Of a DNA stretch of 23,498 nucleotides, positions 1 to 7,528 are shown in pieces. Source of the stretch: Candidatus Nomurabacteria bacterium (GTDB lineage: Bacteria; Patescibacteriota; Minisyncoccia; Phycocordibacterales; UBA9973). Location: the NCBI GenBank assembly GCA_943356455.1, contig CALRFB010000004.1, positions 1 to 23,498 of the forward strand, written 5' to 3'. The notes below the pieces were generated by a model that was not told the origin of the DNA, ran no database searches, and saw nothing but the letters and a program-made list of their open reading frames with translations. The position numbers were made by a program, and so were the translations under genes. Position 1 is the first letter of the stretch. Every line of letters starts with the position of its first letter.

Positions 1-218
1 GCGGGGGTTGGAGTGGGTTTTGGTGTAGGCGTAGGAACCGGAGATGGGGTAATGGGATTTAGCGCTACTGTCGTTGGTTTTACAACTGGTGTGTTGAGTA
101 TATCAGCGACAGCAGCTTGATCTTGCTGTATGGAATTTGTTGCGCCAGTATAAACAACCGCACCGAGAGCGAGTGCGAGAGATGTGATCGATATGAGTCG
201 TGTTTGCCAAATAGTCAT
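1..218 (-). CDS. 5' part of a Pro/Thr-rich membrane-anchored protein (3' end outside window)
   Basis: Reading the minus strand from the ATG at 218 gives an open frame to the window edge (72 codons). The protein begins MTIWQTRLISITSLALALGA, a short positively charged start followed by a hydrophobic segment (about residues 8-25) that fits a signal peptide or N-terminal anchor. A linker follows that becomes Pro/Thr-rich, with repeated PTP and KPTPTP units from about residue 56. Such linkers usually tether an extracellular domain, which here would lie beyond the window. A TATAAT box sits only 6 nt upstream of the ATG, so the mRNA is probably leaderless. I cannot name the family from this fragment. 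Confidence 0.7.
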   Translation of the reverse strand, partial: MTIWQTRLISITSLALALGAVVYTGATNSIQQDQAAVADILNTPVVKPTTVALNPITPSPVPTPTPKPTPTP

Positions 219-224
219 GGGATC

Positions 225-230
225 ATTATA
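225..230 (-). promoter_or_regulatory. -10 box of the minus-strand gene at 1-218
   Basis: A perfect TATAAT on the minus strand ends 6 nt before the ATG at 218, which predicts a transcript with no leader. No good -35 hexamer is visible at 16-18 nt. Confidence 0.5.
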
Positions 231-265
231 CACGCTCAATTATGAAGTAAAAATGAAGCGTTTTG

Positions 266-451
266 CGGGCAATCGAGGAGTTGAACCTCGAAATAACCGT
301 GTTACCCGTTACCCCGCCGAAGCGGAGCCGAGCTCTACAGGAGTATAAAACATGCTATAGAGTTCTTGACCACGCATAGCGTGGCCCATTTGTATGTCTT
401 TGCCAGAGGCAAAGTATAAAGAACAGAGTAAAAGGAAAAATCCTTTTACTC
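266..451 (-). other. Hairpin-rich non-coding block ending in a tRNA-like T-arm
   Basis: This gap between rpmG and the first gene holds five inverted repeats. They are an 11-bp perfect stem at 426-451, CTTTGCC/GGCAAAG at 398-414, CCACGC/GCGTGG at 370-384, CTCTA/TAGAG at 333-362, and CCCCGC/GCGGAG with a 4-nt loop at 312-327. At 274-290, read on the minus strand, is a perfect tRNA-type T-arm: CGAGG, a TTCAACT loop, then CCTCG. It is followed by an acceptor-like ATTGCCC (267-273). A T-arm after a string of hairpins resembles the 3' half of a tmRNA, but I find no matching 5' acceptor or D-arm and no ordinary tRNA body. One minus-strand frame is open for about 46 codons (429-307) but resembles nothing I recognise. 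It may be a structured RNA, a tRNA-derived remnant or a hairpin repeat element. Confidence 0.4.
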
Positions 452-472
452 ACACATTTTACTGTAAAACAC

Positions 473-499
473 AAAAGCCACCAAGTAAAGGTGGCTTTT
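473..499 (-). terminator. Rho-independent terminator of rpmG
   Basis: The stem AAAAGCCACC/GGTGGCTTTT (10 bp, 7-nt loop) lies immediately after the rpmG stop codon, with a T-rich tract on the minus strand. Confidence 0.75.
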
Positions 500-500
500 A

Positions 501-662
501 TTACTTCTTACTCTCTTTGTGAGCAGTACTTTTTTTACACCATTTGCAATACTTTTTAAGCTCGATCTTTTTTGTGACGAGTTTTTTATTCTTGCTTGAC
601 CAGTAGTTCACGTGTTTGCACGTGCCACAGGCGAATTTGATGAGTCTATCTTGTGATCCCAT
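501..662 (-). CDS. rpmG: 50S ribosomal protein bL33
   Basis: A 53-residue frame, below the usual ORF length cutoff, runs from ATG 662 to TAA 501. It is a component of the large ribosomal subunit near the E site. It has the bL33 signature: CGTCKHVNYW (residues 12-21), the KNKK stretch (24-27), the IELKKYC segment (33-39), and a basic HKE-containing tail. Two Cys pairs, CxxC at 12-15 and CxxC at 39-42, make it the zinc-ribbon (C+) form. The length is typical for the family. A hairpin terminator follows the stop directly, so it is probably a single-gene transcript. A TATAGT box at 677-682 gives a very short leader, and there is no clear Shine-Dalgarno. Confidence 0.9.
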   Translation of the reverse strand: MGSQDRLIKFACGTCKHVNYWSSKNKKLVTKKIELKKYCKWCKKSTAHKESKK

Positions 663-676
663 AGTGACGCTATCGT

Positions 677-682
677 ACTATA
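677..682 (-). promoter_or_regulatory. Possible -10 box of rpmG
   Basis: TATAGT on the minus strand lies 14 nt before the rpmG ATG. No convincing -35 hexamer is visible. Confidence 0.3.
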
Positions 683-724
683 AATGCCATATTTTCGCAA
701 GGGTCCAGATTACCCACCATAGGC

Positions 725-752
725 TTAACTTTTTCCTAAAATCCTGTATAGT
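725..752 (+). promoter_or_regulatory. Promoter of tRNA-Tyr
   Basis: TTAACT (725-730), a 16-nt spacer and TATAGT (747-752) end 8 nt upstream of the first tRNA base. Confidence 0.55.
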
Positions 753-760
753 ATCGATAC

Positions 761-843
761 GCGTCGGTGGTAGAGTGGTCAATTACAACAGACTGTAAAT
801 CTGTCGGCTTCGGCCTACGAAGGTTCGAATCCTTCCCGGCGCA
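761..843 (+). tRNA. tRNA-Tyr (anticodon GTA)
   Basis: The acceptor stem GCGTCGG pairs with CCGGCGC, with one G-U pair. The anticodon stem ACAGA/TCTGT encloses the loop CTGTAAA, giving anticodon GTA. The long variable arm (around CGGCTTCGGCCTACG) is the class II feature expected of bacterial tRNA-Tyr. The T-arm is GAAGG/CCTTC around TTCGAAT. The discriminator is A and no CCA is encoded, so the 3' end needs tRNA nucleotidyltransferase. It has its own promoter and terminator. Confidence 0.95.
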
Positions 844-849
844 CAACAC

Positions 850-876
850 AAAAAAGCACCCTTTGGGTGCTTTTTT
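850..876. terminator. Bidirectional terminator between tRNA-Tyr and clpB
   Basis: AAAAAAGCACCC and GGGTGCTTTTTT form a 12-bp stem with a TTT loop. T-runs on both strands let it serve tRNA-Tyr (+) and clpB (-). Confidence 0.8.
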
Positions 877-920
877 GTTTTTCCAACGCAGGCTCGGATA
901 TATGTTTCCCGTGCTTCGTT

Positions 921-3611
921 TTATGCCACAACTTCGGCTTTTTCTTTGCGTACACGAGGGCGGGCGGTTTTGCGTTTAGCCTCGACAACGAGCTCATTTT
1001 TCTTTTCGTCAACAGTAACGACATCGCCGTCGCCCGTAGTCCCTGCAATAATAAACGAAGCGACAGGATTAAGTATTTTCGTTTGAATAAGACGATTAAG
1101 AGGACGTGCTCCGTAATGTGGGTTGTAGCCTTCTTTGCCGAGGTAATCGAGTGCAGCATCTGAAACTTCGAGTGTAATCCCCTTGCTTTGCATGCGTTCC
1201 TTGAGAGCGTCGATGCGAAGTGAGACGATCTGGCGTATCGTACTAGCAGAAAGTATATCGAAGACAATAGTTTCATCGAGACGATTCAAAAATTCTGGAC
1301 GGAAGAAATCTTTGAGTGTATCCAAAACTTTATCTTTGGTCTGCGTGTAGTTTTCCGAATCAGATGCATTTGAGAAACCAATGCTTTCCATTTTCTGAAT
1401 ATGTTGCGAACCAATGTTTGATGTCAAAACAATAATAGTATTTTTGAAGTTCACTTTTCGGCCTTTGGCATCGGTCAGTTGTCCATCGTCGAGCACTTGG
1501 AGTAATAGGTTGAATACTTCAGGGTGTGCTTTTTCAACTTCATCGAAAAGCACAACGGAGTACGGACGATGACGAATAGCTTCGGTTAATTGACCGGATT
1601 CATCGTAGCCAACATATCCTGGTGGCGAACCCACAAGTTTTGAAATACTATGGCGTTCCATATATTCGGACATATCAACACGAACGAGTGCTTTGTCGTC
1701 GTTGAACATAAACTGAGCCAAAGCTTTGGTGAGTTCTGTTTTACCAACACCGGTTGGACCGAGAAAGAGAAATGAACCGATCGGCTTGTTTGGATCGGAA
1801 ATTCCTGCACGTGAGCGTCGAACAACATCGGCGATTCGGGTAATAGCTTCTTCCTGACCAACGACACGCTTGCGAAGTTCGTCTTCCATTTTAACTAGTT
1901 TGGCACGCTCAGACTCCAGCATCTTGTTCAGCGGAATACCGGTCCAACGCGACACAACAGCAGCAATATCTTCGGCCGTGATTTCTTCTTTCAAAACGCG
2001 ACGACTCTTTTGAAGCTTCTGGAGTTTAGCAAGTTTTTCATCTAGCTCTTTTTTGAGTGCAGGCAAACGTCCGTACCGAATTTCAGCAGCTCGACCGAGG
2101 TCGGCACGCATTTCTGCATTTTCGGCTTCGATGCGAAGTGTTTCTAATTCTTTCTTGAATGTACGAATGTCGGTGATAATAGCTTTTTCATTTTTCCATT
2201 TGAGTTCAAGTTCGCTTGTACCTTCGCGAAGATTTGCGATTTCAGCTTCGATGTCGTGAATACGTTTTTTGGCAACTTTAGCTTCGTCACCGCCAAGCTC
2301 AGCTTCACGTCGCAAGGCTTCACGCTCAATTTCATAGAGCATTATCTTGCGGTGGGCTTCTTCGAGTGGTGCTGGTTTATTTTCAAGTGCTATGCGGAGC
2401 GACGATGAAGCTTCGTCGATGAGGTCAACGGCCTTGTCAGGTAAGTATCGGTTAGTAATGTACCGAGTAGAAAGATTTACTGCAGCCAGAATCGCGTCGT
2501 CAGTAATGTGTACGCCGTGAAAGTTTTCATATTTTTCTTTGAGTCCACGCAAGATAGCTATTGTGTCTTCATCTGTTGGTTCATCGACAAATACAGGCTG
2601 AAAACGACGAGCGAGCGCTGGGTCTTTTTCAATATGTTTTTGATACTCTTTGATAGTTGTCGCACCAATAGCTCGAAGTTCACCACGCGCGAGCGATGGT
2701 TTGAGTAAGTTGGCAGCATCTGCGCCTCCCCCGTCTACTGCTCCGGCTCCGACAATTGTATGTATTTCATCAATAAAGAGAATGATCGTACCGTTGGCAC
2801 GTTCAATTTCTTTAATAATATTTTTCAAACGTTCTTCAAATTCACCGCGGTATTTTGTACCAGCGATGAGTGAGCCCATGTCGAGAGACACGATTTCTTT
2901 GTCTTTTAAAGATTCCGGTACATCGTTTTTGGCAATACGTTGTGCCAGGCCTTCGACAACAGCTGTTTTACCTGTACCGGCTTCACCGATAAGAATAGGA
3001 TTATTTTTCGTGCGACGAGAAAGTATTTGCATGATACGCATGATTTCATTGTCGCGTCCGATGACAGGATCGAGTTTATCTTCACGAGCGAGTTTGGTGA
3101 GGTTCCGGGTGAATTTGGAAAGCATGCGGAACTTTTTCGGCGAGTGAGCATCGGTGATGTGTGCATTTTTTAATTCATCAACAATACCGAGCACAGCATC
3201 TTTGGAAATACGGAAGCGGCCGAGGAGCTCACGTGCGTCTCCTGCAATATCGATGAGTGCGATAAATAAATGTTCCGTTGAAACAAATTCATCTTTGAGT
3301 GACTGTGCTATTTTGACAGAATGATCAATAACCTGTGCTAGATCGGGCGTGAAATACATTTGGTATGACGGCGCTACGGTACCATGATGTTCAGGCATTT
3401 CGATGGCTTCGACAACTGAATCAGTCAGGAGCATTGAATCGATGTCGAGTTTTTCTAAAATCGAAATAACCATCGACTCTTCTTGCAAGAGTAATGCGGT
3501 GAGTAGGTGGAGCGAGTTAACATGGTTTTGTCCGCGTTCGATAGCAAGTTCGTGAGCTTTGCGGATGGCTTCTTTAGCTTTCGTTGTAAATTGATTGAAT
3601 GGTGGTTGCAT
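921..3611 (-). CDS. clpB: ATP-dependent disaggregase ClpB
   Basis: A hexameric cytoplasmic AAA+ chaperone that threads aggregated proteins through its pore, normally with DnaK/DnaJ/GrpE. The 896 residues contain a double Clp_N repeat (about 5-145), then NBD1 with Walker A GEAGTGKT (209-216), pore loop KYRGEFE (253-259), Walker B LFIDE (278-282) and arginine finger ARR (334-336). A full-length coiled-coil M-domain (about 400-540) distinguishes ClpB from ClpC. NBD2 has Walker A GPTGVGKT (618-625), pore loop GYVGYD (665-670), Walker B VLFDE (687-691) and sensor-2 GARPL (834-838). There is no ClpP-docking loop expected of ClpA/C/X that I can see. The C-terminus carries an extra Lys/Arg-rich tail of about 18 residues. 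The ATG lies 5 nt after the desulfurase stop, so the two genes are probably one transcript. No CIRCE element is visible. Confidence 0.95.
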   Translation of the reverse strand: MQPPFNQFTTKAKEAIRKAHELAIERGQNHVNSLHLLTALLLQEESMVISILEKLDIDSMLLTDSVVEAIEMPEHHGTVAPSYQMYFTPDLAQVIDHSVKIAQSLKDEFVSTEHLFIALIDIAGDARELLGRFRISKDAVLGIVDELKNAHITDAHSPKKFRMLSKFTRNLTKLAREDKLDPVIGRDNEIMRIMQILSRRTKNNPILIGEAGTGKTAVVEGLAQRIAKNDVPESLKDKEIVSLDMGSLIAGTKYRGEFEERLKNIIKEIERANGTIILFIDEIHTIVGAGAVDGGGADAANLLKPSLARGELRAIGATTIKEYQKHIEKDPALARRFQPVFVDEPTDEDTIAILRGLKEKYENFHGVHITDDAILAAVNLSTRYITNRYLPDKAVDLIDEASSSLRIALENKPAPLEEAHRKIMLYEIEREALRREAELGGDEAKVAKKRIHDIEAEIANLREGTSELELKWKNEKAIITDIRTFKKELETLRIEAENAEMRADLGRAAEIRYGRLPALKKELDEKLAKLQKLQKSRRVLKEEITAEDIAAVVSRWTGIPLNKMLESERAKLVKMEDELRKRVVGQEEAITRIADVVRRSRAGISDPNKPIGSFLFLGPTGVGKTELTKALAQFMFNDDKALVRVDMSEYMERHSISKLVGSPPGYVGYDESGQLTEAIRHRPYSVVLFDEVEKAHPEVFNLLLQVLDDGQLTDAKGRKVNFKNTIIVLTSNIGSQHIQKMESIGFSNASDSENYTQTKDKVLDTLKDFFRPEFLNRLDETIVFDILSASTIRQIVSLRIDALKERMQSKGITLEVSDAALDYLGKEGYNPHYGARPLNRLIQTKILNPVASFIIAGTTGDGDVVTVDEKKNELVVEAKRKTARPRVRKEKAEVVA

Positions 3612-3616
3612 ATAGA

Positions 3617-4852
3617 TTATGAGTTTTTATGCGCATGTGACCATGTGCGCCAGGTGGCTACAGCATCGGCCGCGACTGCAATTGCGCGCCGGACATCACT
3701 GGCTTTTGTATCTCTGCCAAATGACATGCGTATTGTCCCATCGGACGTATTGCCTCCTATCGCCAGTATAACATGTGAGTCAATTGCATCTTCATTTTTT
3801 TTCGCTGTACCGCACGAGCTGCGCGATGAAGTAAAAATATTTTTTGCAGACAGAGCAAGTACAAGATATTCGCTTTCAATTCCTGGTACAGAAAAACAAA
3901 AATTATTGGGAATGCGTTGTATTGGGTGACCGAGCAACACTGCATCGGGAATTTTTTTCTTAAGTTCTTTTTTGGCTTGCTCCAAAATGTTTGTTAGTCG
4001 TGCTTTTTCTTTGTCTCGGATTTTGACCGCATCTGTCATGGCTTTAGCGAAACCTACAATAAGTTCAGTGGCTTCAGTGCCACCACGACGTCCGTCTTCT
4101 TGACCACCACCAGGCATTGGTGAAATAAACGGAATATTATTTCGGATAAACAATAGTGCAATGCCACGTGGTCCATATATTTTACCCGAACTGAGTGTTA
4201 GCAAATCGACTTCAGGTTTAACAATGCGCACTGGTAAATACTGAAAAGCTTGGGTTGCGTCAACGTGAAGTAATGGATATTCCATCGATATATTTTCTTT
4301 GCGATACTTGCGGAGTAGTTTAGAAATTGTCTCTATAGGTTCTATCGTGCCGATTTCATTGTTGGCTTGTATAACAGACACAAGCACCGTCGTTGGTCGC
4401 AAAGCTAGAGCAATGGCATCGGTATCCACTACGCCCTCTGAATTCACTCCGATACGGGTGACTTCTACACCATGCATTTCAAGTTTGCGTGCGGCTTCGA
4501 TTATAGACGGATGTTCAATAGCAGAAATAATAATGTGAGGTTTTTCTTCGTGGTTTTCTTTCCATGCATCGACGACACCGTGCAAAGCTAGCATATTGGA
4601 CTCAGTGGCGCTCGACGTAAATACAATTTCTTCTGGTCGAGCATCTATAGTTTCTGCAATACGTTTGCGAGCCTCTGTGATAGTTTTTTTGGCTTCAACT
4701 GCCGTGCGGTGAATACCGCCAGGGTTGGCAAAAACACCACTTACAGTGGCCATAGCAGCCCGCACAGAGGCGGAAATGGGCGTGGCAGACGCATAGTCGA
4801 GGTACGTCACGGCTTTTATAGGCTTATTTTGCTTGGGTTTTCGCTTTTTCAT
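3617..4852 (-). CDS. Cysteine desulfurase (NifS/IscS-type, PLP-dependent)
   Basis: Converts cysteine to alanine plus enzyme-bound persulfide for Fe-S clusters or thio-modified tRNA. With ATG 4852 the protein is 411 residues, beginning MKKRKPKQ. An in-frame upstream ATG at 4978 would add 42 residues without similarity to the fold and would run through the promoter region, so I reject it. Visible features are N-terminal YLDYASATP (17-25), the EHP histidine (H114), the HVDATQ cofactor aspartate (D198), the PLP lysine in SSGKIYGPRG (K224), RRGGTE (255-260) and the catalytic cysteine in SSRSSCGT (C347). The usual His before the PLP lysine is Gly here. No IscU/SufU partner is in the window, so the exact subtype is open. 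It heads an operon with clpB. Confidence 0.88.
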   Translation of the reverse strand: MKKRKPKQNKPIKAVTYLDYASATPISASVRAAMATVSGVFANPGGIHRTAVEAKKTITEARKRIAETIDARPEEIVFTSSATESNMLALHGVVDAWKENHEEKPHIIISAIEHPSIIEAARKLEMHGVEVTRIGVNSEGVVDTDAIALALRPTTVLVSVIQANNEIGTIEPIETISKLLRKYRKENISMEYPLLHVDATQAFQYLPVRIVKPEVDLLTLSSGKIYGPRGIALLFIRNNIPFISPMPGGGQEDGRRGGTEATELIVGFAKAMTDAVKIRDKEKARLTNILEQAKKELKKKIPDAVLLGHPIQRIPNNFCFSVPGIESEYLVLALSAKNIFTSSRSSCGTAKKNEDAIDSHVILAIGGNTSDGTIRMSFGRDTKASDVRRAIAVAADAVATWRTWSHAHKNS

Positions 4853-4856
4853 ATCA

Positions 4857-4885
4857 TTGCCAAAAGGCAGTTTAGAGTATATAAT
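4857..4885 (+). promoter_or_regulatory. Promoter of the DUF4446-infB-rbfA operon
   Basis: TTGCCA (4857-4862), a 17-nt spacer and TATAAT (4880-4885) form a near-consensus promoter. The ATG at 4895 lies 9 nt past the -10, so the first mRNA is leaderless or nearly so. The -35 is half of the inverted repeat TTGCC-AAAA-GGCAG. Confidence 0.75.
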
Positions 4886-4904
4886 TATCGCCTGATGAGC
4901 ACAA
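4876..4904 (-). promoter_or_regulatory. Promoter of the cysteine desulfurase-clpB operon
   Basis: On the minus strand TTGTGC (4904-4899), a 17-nt spacer and TATACT (4881-4876) lie 23 nt before the ATG at 4852. Its -10 overlaps the -10 of the opposite promoter, so the two probably cannot be occupied at the same time. Confidence 0.55.
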
Positions 4905-5362
4905 ATGCCGTCTACATCGCGCTCGGCGCCGCAGGATTCATTTCCCTCCTCAGTATTGTTGGAGTTTTCATACTCCATAGTCGCCTGAAAAGCCTCATGA
5001 ATGGCAAAACAGGTCGCGACCTAGAAGAAGGAATTGCTTCGATCGACAAAAAACTTGTCGCAATCGAAAACAATGAAGAACTTCTCGCTGAAGCAATTGA
5101 CAACGTTGATCGCAGACTGCGATCGTCTATTCGCTCGGTTGAAATGACGCGATTCAATCCTTTTGAAGACCAGGGTGGAAACCATAGCTTTGCTATATCA
5201 CTCGTCAACGAACGCGGCGATGGTGTTGTTATCTCAAGTCTCTACTCTCGCGAACGTATGAGCGTTTTTGCAAAACACATCAAAAAAGGTGCATCAGATA
5301 TCGAGCTCACCGAAGAAGAGCAAGATGTATTGAACAAAGGTTTACAATCAATCAAAGAATAA
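4895..5362 (+). CDS. DUF4446 family membrane-anchored protein
   Basis: A 155-residue protein starting MSTNAVYIALGAAG. The start at ATG 4895 is preferred over an in-frame upstream ATG (4709) because the promoter ends at 4885 and 4709 lies inside the opposite gene. There is one N-terminal transmembrane helix (about residues 6-27), a charged, probably coiled-coil segment (about 38-75), then a compact C-terminal domain with RFNPFEDQGGNHSF and GDGVVISSLYSRERMSVFAK. These are the hallmark stretches of DUF4446. The family's biochemical function is unknown; in Firmicutes it sits near chromosome-partitioning genes. Here it heads the infB-rbfA operon, with 2 nt to infB, suggesting co-expression but not a proven shared role. 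Confidence 0.8.
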   Translation: MSTNAVYIALGAAGFISLLSIVGVFILHSRLKSLMNGKTGRDLEEGIASIDKKLVAIENNEELLAEAIDNVDRRLRSSIRSVEMTRFNPFEDQGGNHSFAISLVNERGDGVVISSLYSRERMSVFAKHIKKGASDIELTEEEQDVLNKGLQSIKE

Positions 5363-5364
5363 AT

Positions 5365-6864
5365 ATGGAACATACCCGAAGCAAACGTCCGGCAGTTGTT
5401 GTCGTCATGGGTCACATTGACCACGGCAAATCAACACTACTCGACTTCATACGAAAATCAAATGTAACCGCTGGTGAAGCAGGTGGTATTACCCAACACA
5501 TTTCTTCATACGTTGTCGAGCAACCAAATGAAAAAGGCGTACTTGAGAAAATTACTTTTCTTGATACACCTGGTCATGCTGCATTTACTCGCATTCGTGA
5601 ACGCGGTGCTCAAGTTGCAGACATTGCTATTTTAGTTGTTTCTGCCGAAGACTCGGTCAAGGCTCAAACACTCGAAGCACTCGCAACTATCAAAGAAAGT
5701 GGTATTCCCTATATCGTGGCAATCAACAAAATCGATCGCCCTGCTGCAAATGTTGAAAAAACTAAACTTGATCTCGCCGAAGCCGGTGTCTACGTCGAAG
5801 GCTACGGTGGTGACATCCCTTATGCTGAAATTTCTGCAAAAGTAGGCACTGGTATTCCTCACCTACTCGAACTCATCTTGCTTGTTTCTGAAATGGCAGA
5901 TTTTACATACGACGCTCAGGCTCAATCTGAAGGTATTGTAATCGAATCAAAACTCGATCCAAAACGTGGTATTTCAGCAAGCCTGATCGGGAAAGACGGC
6001 ACGCTACACAAAGGTGATTTCGTGCTCGTCGGCACCGCGATATGCAGCACCCGTATCGTTGAAAACTATCTTGGTAAAACCATAGACACGGTACCAGCAA
6101 GTATTCCGTTCGCACTCACCGGTTTTGATGAACTTCCTTCTGTTGGCTCTATATTTACAAGCTACGCCACAAAAAAAGAAGCTGAAGCGGCTCGAGACGA
6201 GATAACAAAAAATCCTCGTAAAACAGATCAGCAAGTTCTCGGTACTCCACATGCAACAACAAAAATCGTACCAATCATTATCCGTGCAGATACGGCTGGT
6301 AGTTTGGAAGCGCTAGAAAAAGAACTTGAAAAAATTGTGAGCGAAGAAATCACACTCAAAATCACAGCAAAAGGCATAGGCAATATCAATGAATATGATA
6401 TGAAACTTGCTGTCGCAGATCCGACAACACTCGTTGTTGGTTTTCACGTCAAAGCAGATCCAAATGCTGTTGATATGCAACTCAAAAATAATAGCTTCCT
6501 CGAAACTTTTGATATTATCTACAAACTCACCGAACGTATCGCTGGCATTCTCGAAGAACGTCGTCCTCGCAAGCAGTTCGAAGAAGTAATAGGCACAATT
6601 AAAATATTGAAAACATTTTCGCGTACAAAAGAGCGTCAGGTTGTTGGGGGTCGCGTAACGAGCGGTCGTGCAACAGACCGCTCCACGATTCGCATTCTTC
6701 GTCGAGACGACGAAGTCAGCCGTGGACATATCGTTGGTCTCCAGGTTTCTAAAATTAGTGCCAAAGAAGCTCAAGAAGGCACAGAGTGTGGCGTGCTTGT
6801 CGAATCTAAAATCGAAGTTGCACCGGGTGATGTACTTGAGTGTATTATCACCACAACAAAATAG
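5365..6864 (+). CDS. infB: Translation initiation factor IF-2 (short form)
   Basis: A GTPase that positions fMet-tRNA on the 30S subunit and promotes subunit joining. All five G motifs are visible: GHIDHGKST (G1), the GITQHIS switch (G2), DTPGH (G3), NKID (G4) and SAKVG (G5). They are followed by domain II, the IF-2 domain 3 region and the C-terminal beta barrel, which contains the [12 protein letters not shown] segment. The protein is 499 residues and begins 10 residues before the G domain, so the whole N-terminal region of typical bacterial IF-2 is absent. Such trimming is seen in reduced CPR genomes. It lies 2 nt after the DUF4446 gene and 4 nt before rbfA, the classical infB-rbfA pairing. 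Confidence 0.96.
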   Translation: MEHTRSKRPAVVVVMGHIDHGKSTLLDFIRKSNVTAGEAGGITQHISSYVVEQPNEKGVLEKITFLDTPGHAAFTRIRERGAQVADIAILVVSAEDSVKAQTLEALATIKESGIPYIVAINKIDRPAANVEKTKLDLAEAGVYVEGYGGDIPYAEISAKVGTGIPHLLELILLVSEMADFTYDAQAQSEGIVIESKLDPKRGISASLIGKDGTLHKGDFVLVGTAICSTRIVENYLGKTIDTVPASIPFALTGFDELPSVGSIFTSYATKKEAEAARDEITKNPRKTDQQVLGTPHATTKIVPIIIRADTAGSLEALEKELEKIVSEEITLKITAKGIGNINEYDMKLAVADPTTLVVGFHVKADPNAVDMQLKNNSFLETFDIIYKLTERIAGILEERRPRKQFEEVIGTIKILKTFSRTKERQVVGGRVTSGRATDRSTIRILRRDDEVSRGHIVGLQVSKISAKEAQEGTECGVLVESKIEVAPGDVLECIITTTK

Positions 6865-6868
6865 TTGT

Positions 6869-7213
6869 ATGAAAGAAATCCAACACGGAAATAAAAGAGA
6901 GAAAATGGGTGAAGCTATCCGCGCTGCGGCAGCTATGTTTATTGAACGTGAAGCAAATCCAACATCACTCATCACCGTCACACGTGTTGAAGTCGATGAT
7001 CGATTGAAAAATGCTTCAATTTTTGTTACCGTTATGCCAGAGTCAAAGAAAGAGGAGGCTCTGTCGTTTTTGCGTCGCATACGCAGCGACTTACACCGAT
7101 CACTTCGTCGCAATGCCAATATTCCCCGGCCACCAACTATCGATATAATCGAAGATGTTGGTGAAAAACACAGACAGAATATTGAACGCATCATTCGAGA
7201 AGTTGGTATGTAA
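6869..7213 (+). CDS. rbfA: Ribosome-binding factor A
   Basis: A single KH-domain 30S maturation factor that binds near the 3' end of 16S rRNA. ATG 6869 gives 114 residues, about the family length. Typical features are the N-terminal helix KREKMGEAIRAAAAMF (9-24), the strand pair ITVTRVEVDDRLKNASIFVT around residues 35-54, and the C-terminal PTIDIIEDVGEKHRQNIERI (about 89-108). The frame is open further upstream inside infB, but the ATG 4 nt after the infB stop fits the family N-terminus. A tRNA-Cys gene starts 11 nt after the stop and may be processed from the same transcript. Confidence 0.88.
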   Translation: MKEIQHGNKREKMGEAIRAAAAMFIEREANPTSLITVTRVEVDDRLKNASIFVTVMPESKKEEALSFLRRIRSDLHRSLRRNANIPRPPTIDIIEDVGEKHRQNIERIIREVGM

Positions 7214-7224
7214 ACAAATGCTAC

Positions 7225-7296
7225 GGCCACGTAGCCAAGTGGTAAGGCAGTTCTCTGCAAAAGAACTATACGCCGGTTCGATTCCGACCGTGGCCT
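7225..7296 (+). tRNA. tRNA-Cys (anticodon GCA)
   Basis: Acceptor GGCCACG pairs with CGTGGCC. The anticodon stem AGTTCT/AGAACT encloses CTGCAAA, giving GCA. The T-arm loop is TTCGATT, the discriminator is T (U) as usual for tRNA-Cys, and no CCA is encoded. No separate promoter is visible, so it is probably co-transcribed with rbfA. Confidence 0.95.
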
Positions 7297-7299
7297 CAT

Positions 7300-7347
7300 T
7301 GCAAACATTGTGTTGTAACTACACAAAAAGTTTGCAGAATGTTTTTT
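7300..7347 (+). terminator. Probable terminator after tRNA-Cys
   Basis: TGCAAAC (7300-7306) pairs with GTTTGCA (7330-7336), and inside it TTGTGT pairs with ACACAA around a 7-nt loop. A run of six T follows at 7342-7347. The 5-nt gap between stem and T-run makes it weaker than the other terminators here. Confidence 0.4.
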
Positions 7348-7373
7348 AATGAATGCTGTTTCCGCATTGTATT

Positions 7374-7455
7374 GCCCGAGTGGCGTAATTGGTAGCCGCG
7401 ATCGACTTAAGATCGATTGTCGTAAGACGTGTGGGTTCGAGTCCCACCTCGGGCA
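7374..7455 (+). tRNA. tRNA-Leu (anticodon TAA)
   Basis: Acceptor GCCCGAG pairs with CTCGGGC. The anticodon stem ATCGA/TCGAT encloses CTTAAGA, giving TAA. A long variable arm (around TGTCGTAAGACG) marks a class II tRNA. The T-loop is TTCGAGT, the discriminator is A, and no CCA is encoded. Confidence 0.94.
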
Positions 7456-7487
7456 CAGTAATGGACGCATTACGCACCGTAGAGTGA

Positions 7488-7515
7488 TTGCAATTTGCCT
7501 GTTTTTCTTTATACT
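7488..7515 (+). promoter_or_regulatory. Promoter of tRNA-Lys
   Basis: TTGCAA (7488-7493), a 16-nt spacer and TATACT (7510-7515) lie 13 nt upstream of the tRNA. Confidence 0.55.
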
Positions 7516-7528
7516 TTCTAAAACGTAA

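Noticed and set aside
700..717. GGGTAAT on the minus strand, which pairs with the ATTGCCC at 267-273, as a tmRNA 5' end
   Set aside because: A gene from 717 to 267 would contain the whole rpmG gene and its terminator, and the following bases lack the conserved tmRNA 5' sequence. A 7-bp match allowing G-U is expected by chance at this distance.
815..1276. Minus-strand frame ending in a RREGFEPS tail
   Set aside because: It overlaps clpB in another frame and runs into the antisense of tRNA-Tyr, which creates the familiar REGFEPS-type ending.
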